Of a stretch of 9,528 nt of DNA, positions 6,762-9,528 are shown piece after piece. Below the pieces are notes generated by a model. It had not been told where the DNA came from. It did not search any database and worked only from the letters and a program-made list of their open reading frames with translations. The first letter of the stretch is position 1. Each line of letters begins with the position of its first letter. The stretch covers positions 1 to 9,528 of the forward strand of contig JADGHI010000115.1 of the NCBI GenBank assembly GCA_019689515.1, read 5' to 3'. The stretch comes from Acetobacteraceae bacterium. Its GTDB lineage: Bacteria; Pseudomonadota; Alphaproteobacteria; Acetobacterales; Acetobacteraceae. The translations under genes and the position numbers were made by a program.

Positions 6762-7988
6762 GGCGAGGCGTGCGCCGCCGTCGATCGGTCCTCGTCCCCC
6801 CCGCGGCCGCCCCCCCGCGCGGGGGGGGGCGGGGGGGGGGGCGGGTGCGGCGGCGGCGGCGCTGACGCGCGGCGGCGCGCGGCGCGGCAGGCCCGGCGCG
6901 CCGGCCAGCCACCAGGCGGCGATCAGGCCGGGGGCGACGGCATGCACCCAGACCAGCGGGATCGCCGCCGAATCGCGCGCGGCGAGGTTGTTCACCATGA
7001 GCCCGATCGCCAGCAGCGCGACCATGGCGCCGATGCCGACGGTCATCCTGAGCCCACCGCCATGCCGGCGGAACTGGCCCGTCAGCGCCGAGGCCATTGC
7101 GATCAGGGCGAAGGAGAGGGCAGTGACCGGGCTCGCGAGCCGCTGATGCGCCTCGGCGCGGAAGCGCGTGATGAGGCGCGGCGGCAGCCCCTCGGCGGGG
7201 TCGGGGTGGAGCAGCTCCGAAAGGCTCCGCTCGCGCGAGTCGCGGGTGCGGGTCTCCTCCGAGCGGGTGGCGCGGGCGAGGTCAACGCTGTTCTGGCTGA
7301 AGCTGAGCACGGCCAGCCGCGGCGGGCTGCCGGGCGGGCCGGACCGCTCGATCTGCTGGCGCACCCCGTCCAGGAGGGAGACGCGCGGGCCCTGCGGCGT
7401 GTTCACGATGCGGCCCTCGCGGGCGAGGATGGTGACCGGCGCGCCGCGCTCGCGCGAATCGTGCACCAGGATGCCGCGCAGGGCGCCGTCGGGCCCGCGC
7501 TCGCGCACATAGACGGTGAGGTCGTCGCCGACGGAGCTGAACACGCCCTCCTGCAGCAGCACCGCGGCCACCTCGTTGCGGATCTCGAACTGCCACTTGC
7601 GGAAGGCGGCCTGGCTGATCGGCATCAGGTGGAGGTTGAGCCAGAGCACAATCCCCGCCGAGAGGAGCGCGAGGACCATCGCCGGCCGCGCCAGGCGCCA
7701 TTGCGAGAGCCCGGCGGCGCGCAGCACCACCAGCTCGCGGTCGAGGCCGAGCCGGACATAGACGAAGAGCACCACGACGAAGGTGGTGATCGGCAGGATG
7801 ACGGCGATGAAATTGGGCAGCAGCAGGCCGGTCAGACCGATGAAGACCCCGAGCGAGAGGCCGCGCTCCAGCACCAGCTCGATGAAGCGGAGCGACTGGA
7901 CCAGCCACACCAGCGCCGCCAGGCCGAAGGTGACGGCGAGGAGGGCGAGCGCGAGCTGGCGGAAGATGTAACGATCTATGCGGGTCAT
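6758..7988 (-). CDS. lptF: LPS export permease LptF (YjgP/YjgQ family), 3' end unresolved
   Basis: Partner of LptG in the LptB2FG inner-membrane LPS extractor. From the ATG at 7988 the protein begins MTRIDRYIFRQL, the classic LptF start. TM1 is about 12-32, TM2 55-78, the LptB coupling loop DRELVVLRAAG is at 83-93 and TM3 100-120. The periplasmic jellyroll spans about 125-265, followed by TM4 (286-303), TM5 (316-333) and TM6 (344-363). After TM6 a Pro/Arg/Ala-rich cytoplasmic tail runs into homopolymers (6796-6841). Read literally, no stop occurs and translation continues into lptG. With one base fewer in the runs the frame would end at TGA 6760-6758, giving about 409 aa with the tail ending DRSTAAHASP and overlapping the lptG start as GTGA. 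The end given here assumes that correction. No clear Shine-Dalgarno precedes the ATG. Confidence 0.88.
6796..6845. repeat. Homopolymer cluster C7/C7/G9/G11 with 18-bp palindrome
   Basis: On the + strand the runs are C7 (6796-6802), C7 (6810-6816), G9 (6821-6829) and G11 (6831-6841), followed by C and GGG (6843-6845). C7-GCGC-G7 at 6810-6827 is a perfect 18-bp palindrome. The G-rich strand is the template strand of lptF and could form G-quadruplexes. The tract encodes the cytoplasmic tail of LptF and decides whether lptF stops or reads into lptG. Confidence 0.9.
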
Positions 7989-8003
7989 GGCGCGGGGGAG
8001 CGC

Positions 8004-8033
8004 ACCCTACCAGCGGGGGGAGGGCGGCGGCAA
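8004..8033 (-). promoter_or_regulatory. Weak sigma70-like promoter candidate for lptF
   Basis: On the minus strand TTGCCG (complement of 8028-8033) and TAGGGT (complement of 8004-8009) are separated by 18 nt, and the second box lies 15 nt upstream of the lptF ATG. Matches to consensus are 4/6 and 3/6. Position and spacing are reasonable, but the match is weak and the implied leader is very short. Confidence 0.25.
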
Positions 8034-8066
8034 AGGGCCGGCGCCTTCGGTGCGCGGGCGAACCCA

Positions 8067-8095
8067 GGGGGCGAGCCGCGGCCGCATTCGCCCCC
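8067..8095 (-). terminator. Hairpin between the FAD dehydrogenase and lptF (possible terminator)
   Basis: A perfect 8-bp inverted repeat, GGGGGCGA (8067-8074) and TCGCCCCC (8088-8095), flanks a 13-nt loop that itself contains the palindrome GCGGCCGC (8078-8085). It starts 14 nt past the stop of the upstream gene on the minus strand. No T tract follows. It is a plausible transcript end separating the dehydrogenase from the lpt genes. Confidence 0.45.
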
Positions 8096-8109
8096 CGCGC
8101 CGCGCCCGC

Positions 8110-9522
8110 TCAGGGCAGCACCTTGCCCGGGTTCATCAGGCCGCGCGGGTCCACCGCCGCCTTGATGCGGCGCATCAGGTCCAGCTCCGCCCCGCCGCGC
8201 CAGTCCTCCATCATGTCGGTCTTGAGCCGGCCGATGCCGTGCTCGGCGGAGAAGCTGCCGTCGAGGTCGCGCACCACGGCGTTCACGGCGTCCATGATGT
8301 CGTCGCTGCGGGCGAGGAAGGCCGCGGGGTCCATCCCCTCGGGCTGCATCAGGTTCATGTGGATGTTGCCGTCGCCCATGTGGCCGAAGGGGACCGGGCG
8401 GCTGCCGGGGATCAGTGCGGCGAGCGCGGCGGAGCAGCGGCGGATCAGCTCCGGCACCTTGCTGACGGGAACGGAGACGTCGTTCTTCACCGAGGCGCCC
8501 TCGCGCTTCTGCGCCTCCGGGTGCTCCTCGCGGATGCGCCAGAGGGCGGCGCGCTGCGCCTCGCTCTCGGCGATCGCGGCGTCCAGCACCTCGCCGGCCT
8601 CGAGCGCCGCCTCCAGCACGGCCTCCATCAGCCGCCGCAGGCCGGCATCGGGGCGCGAGGAGGCGAGGTCCACGAGCGCGTAGTGGTCGGCGCGGGTCGC
8701 GAGGGGGTGCGTGACGCCCTCGATGTGCTTCACGGCGAGGTCCACGCCGGTGCCGGACATGTACTCGAAGGCGCGCACGGCGGATTCGTCGCGATCGCGG
8801 AAGCGGCGGAACAGGGCGAGGGCGGCGTCCTCGTCGCGCACGGCGCAGAACGCCACCTCCGTCTCGCGCGGGCGGGGGAAGAGGCGCAGCACGGCGGCGG
8901 TGATGATGCCGAGCGTGCCCTCGCCGCCGACGAGGAGGTGGCGCAGCGCATAGCCCGTGTTGTCCTTGCGCAGCCGGCGCAGCCCGTTCCAGATCTGGCC
9001 GTCCGGCAGCACGGCCTCGATGCCCAGCATCAGCTCGCGCGCATTGCCGTAGCGCACGGTGGTGTTGCCGCCGGCATTGGTGGAGAGCACGCCGCCGATC
9101 ATCGCGGTGCCCTCGCCGCCGAAGCTCAGCGGGAAGAGGCAGCCAGCCGCGGCGGCGGCGTCCTGCGCGGCCTTGACCACCACGCCGGCCTCGGCGGTCA
9201 TGGTCATGTCCACCGGGTCGATGTCGCGGATGCGATTCATCCGGGCGAGGGAGATCACGACCTGGCGACCCGATTCGTCGGGGGTGGCGCCGCCGACCAT
9301 GGAGGTGTTGCCGCCCTGTGGCACCATCGCCACGCCGGCCTCCGCGCAGAGCCGGACCGCCTGGGCCAGCTCCTCCGTGCTTGCCGGGCGCAGCACGCAG
9401 GGCGTCGCGCCGCGGTAGAGGCCGCGCCAGTCGGCGAGGTGGGGGGCGAGGTCGGCGGGCTCGGTCAGTACGCCGCGCGGGCCGAGGGCGGCGCGCAGCG
9501 CATCGAGCAGGCCGGCGGGCAC
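8110..9522 (-). CDS. FAD-binding D-2-hydroxyacid dehydrogenase, D-2-hydroxyglutarate dehydrogenase-like
   Basis: Flavoenzyme of the GlcD/VAO type (470 aa) that oxidises a D-2-hydroxyacid and passes electrons to an acceptor such as ETF or a quinone; the acceptor is not visible here. The PCMH FAD-binding domain covers about 40-215: PQGGNTSMVGG (68-78), FGGEGTAMIGGVLSTNAGG (134-152), RKDNTGY (185-191) and GGEGTLGIIT (199-208). The FAD-oxidase C-terminal domain has KNDVSVPVSKV (346-356), the metal-binding HMGDGNIH (381-388), EHGIG (427-431) and the family ending LMNPGKVLP (462-470). KNDVSVPVS and the SAEHGIGRLK context favour D-2-hydroxyglutarate dehydrogenase over D-lactate dehydrogenase, but the substrate is not settled. 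The start is a GTG (9520-9522) only 6 nt from the window edge, so the true start and its binding site may lie just outside. It is 121 bp upstream of lptF, with a hairpin between. Confidence 0.92.
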   Translation of the reverse strand: MPAGLLDALRAALGPRGVLTEPADLAPHLADWRGLYRGATPCVLRPASTEELAQAVRLCAEAGVAMVPQGGNTSMVGGATPDESGRQVVISLARMNRIRDIDPVDMTMTAEAGVVVKAAQDAAAAAGCLFPLSFGGEGTAMIGGVLSTNAGGNTTVRYGNARELMLGIEAVLPDGQIWNGLRRLRKDNTGYALRHLLVGGEGTLGIITAAVLRLFPRPRETEVAFCAVRDEDAALALFRRFRDRDESAVRAFEYMSGTGVDLAVKHIEGVTHPLATRADHYALVDLASSRPDAGLRRLMEAVLEAALEAGEVLDAAIAESEAQRAALWRIREEHPEAQKREGASVKNDVSVPVSKVPELIRRCSAALAALIPGSRPVPFGHMGDGNIHMNLMQPEGMDPAAFLARSDDIMDAVNAVVRDLDGSFSAEHGIGRLKTDMMEDWRGGAELDLMRRIKAAVDPRGLMNPGKVLP

Positions 9523-9528
9523 GGGCGG

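Larger units (their letters stand above)
5592..7988 (-). other. Continuous LptF-LptG reading frame as written (798 aa)
   Basis: Taken at face value, lptF and lptG are one uninterrupted frame, with residues 364-409 forming a Pro/Arg/Gly-rich linker between LptF TM6 and the LptG start at residue 410. Both joined ends are expected on the cytoplasmic side, so a single-chain LptFG is topologically possible. The two are normally separate proteins. Because the join crosses four long homopolymers and a GTGA stop/start overlap is preserved in the neighbouring frame, I consider two genes more likely than a genuine fusion. Confidence 0.35.

Noticed and set aside
5536..6912. Extension of the lptD frame upstream through lptG
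   Set aside because: The frame is open but encodes Arg/Pro-rich sequence with no domain, and lptG occupies the same strand in another frame; LptD begins at 5535.
8067..8095. Operator or attachment site made of the 8-bp arms and central GCGGCCGC
   Set aside because: Its position just after a stop codon fits a transcript-end hairpin better, and GC palindromes are frequent here by composition.
5295..8165. 956-codon plus-strand open frame opposite lptF/lptG
   Set aside because: The translation is Arg/Gly/Glu/His-rich without family motifs, and the opposite strand carries unmistakable LptF and LptG.
1..9528. Defence system, CRISPR array, transposon, prophage, tRNA or rRNA
   Set aside because: No spaced direct repeats, transposase or integrase motifs, or RNA-gene signatures are visible; nearly all sequence is accounted for by seven housekeeping-type genes.

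Overview
This window is very GC-rich, with coding frames dominated by Ala, Arg, Gly and Pro and by G/C third positions. It encodes an outer-membrane LPS export cluster (LptF, LptG, LptD), so the host is a Gram-negative diderm. The base composition, the style of LptD (one CxxC pair and a single C-terminal Cys) and the lptF-lptG-lptD order suggest an alphaproteobacterium, possibly near the Acetobacteraceae/Rhodospirillales. That placement is inference from composition and gene style; no rRNA or other marker is present.

Layout. One gene reads rightward at the left edge: a classical short-chain dehydrogenase (SDR, 45-890). It converges on a leftward series that fills the rest of the window. In the direction of transcription (right to left) the series is: an FAD-linked D-2-hydroxyacid dehydrogenase (9522-8110), a 121-bp gap with a strong hairpin and a weak promoter candidate, lptF (from 7988), lptG (6761-5592), lptD (5535-3160), a hairpin, a TerC-family membrane protein (3085-2333), a 170-bp gap with GC hairpins, and an MHS-type major facilitator transporter (2162-894). 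The SDR and transporter stop codons are separated by only 3 bp.

How the genes work together. LptF and LptG are the inner-membrane permease subunits which, with the ATPase LptB (not in the window), extract LPS from the inner membrane. LptD is the outer-membrane barrel that inserts LPS into the outer leaflet. These three form the functional core. The FAD dehydrogenase, TerC protein, MHS transporter and SDR look like independent housekeeping or metabolic genes. The chaperone gene surA, often found next to lptD in alphaproteobacteria, is not here; a terC gene takes that place.

Main oddities. (1) As written, lptF and lptG form one uninterrupted reading frame of 798 codons, joined through a stretch of G/C homopolymers (C7, C7, G9, G11) that includes an 18-bp perfect palindrome. 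Removing one base from these runs would end lptF at a TGA that overlaps the lptG GTG start in the usual GTGA coupling arrangement. The apparent fusion is therefore probably a one-base length error, but it could be a real length-variable switch. (2) The TerC Shine-Dalgarno sequence lies in one arm of a 7-bp hairpin, just downstream of the lptD terminator-like hairpin, suggesting translational control. (3) LptD has a weak Ala/Gly/Pro-rich N-terminus instead of a clear hydrophobic signal peptide. I see no defence system, CRISPR array, transposon, tRNA or rRNA, and no clearly new multi-gene system.
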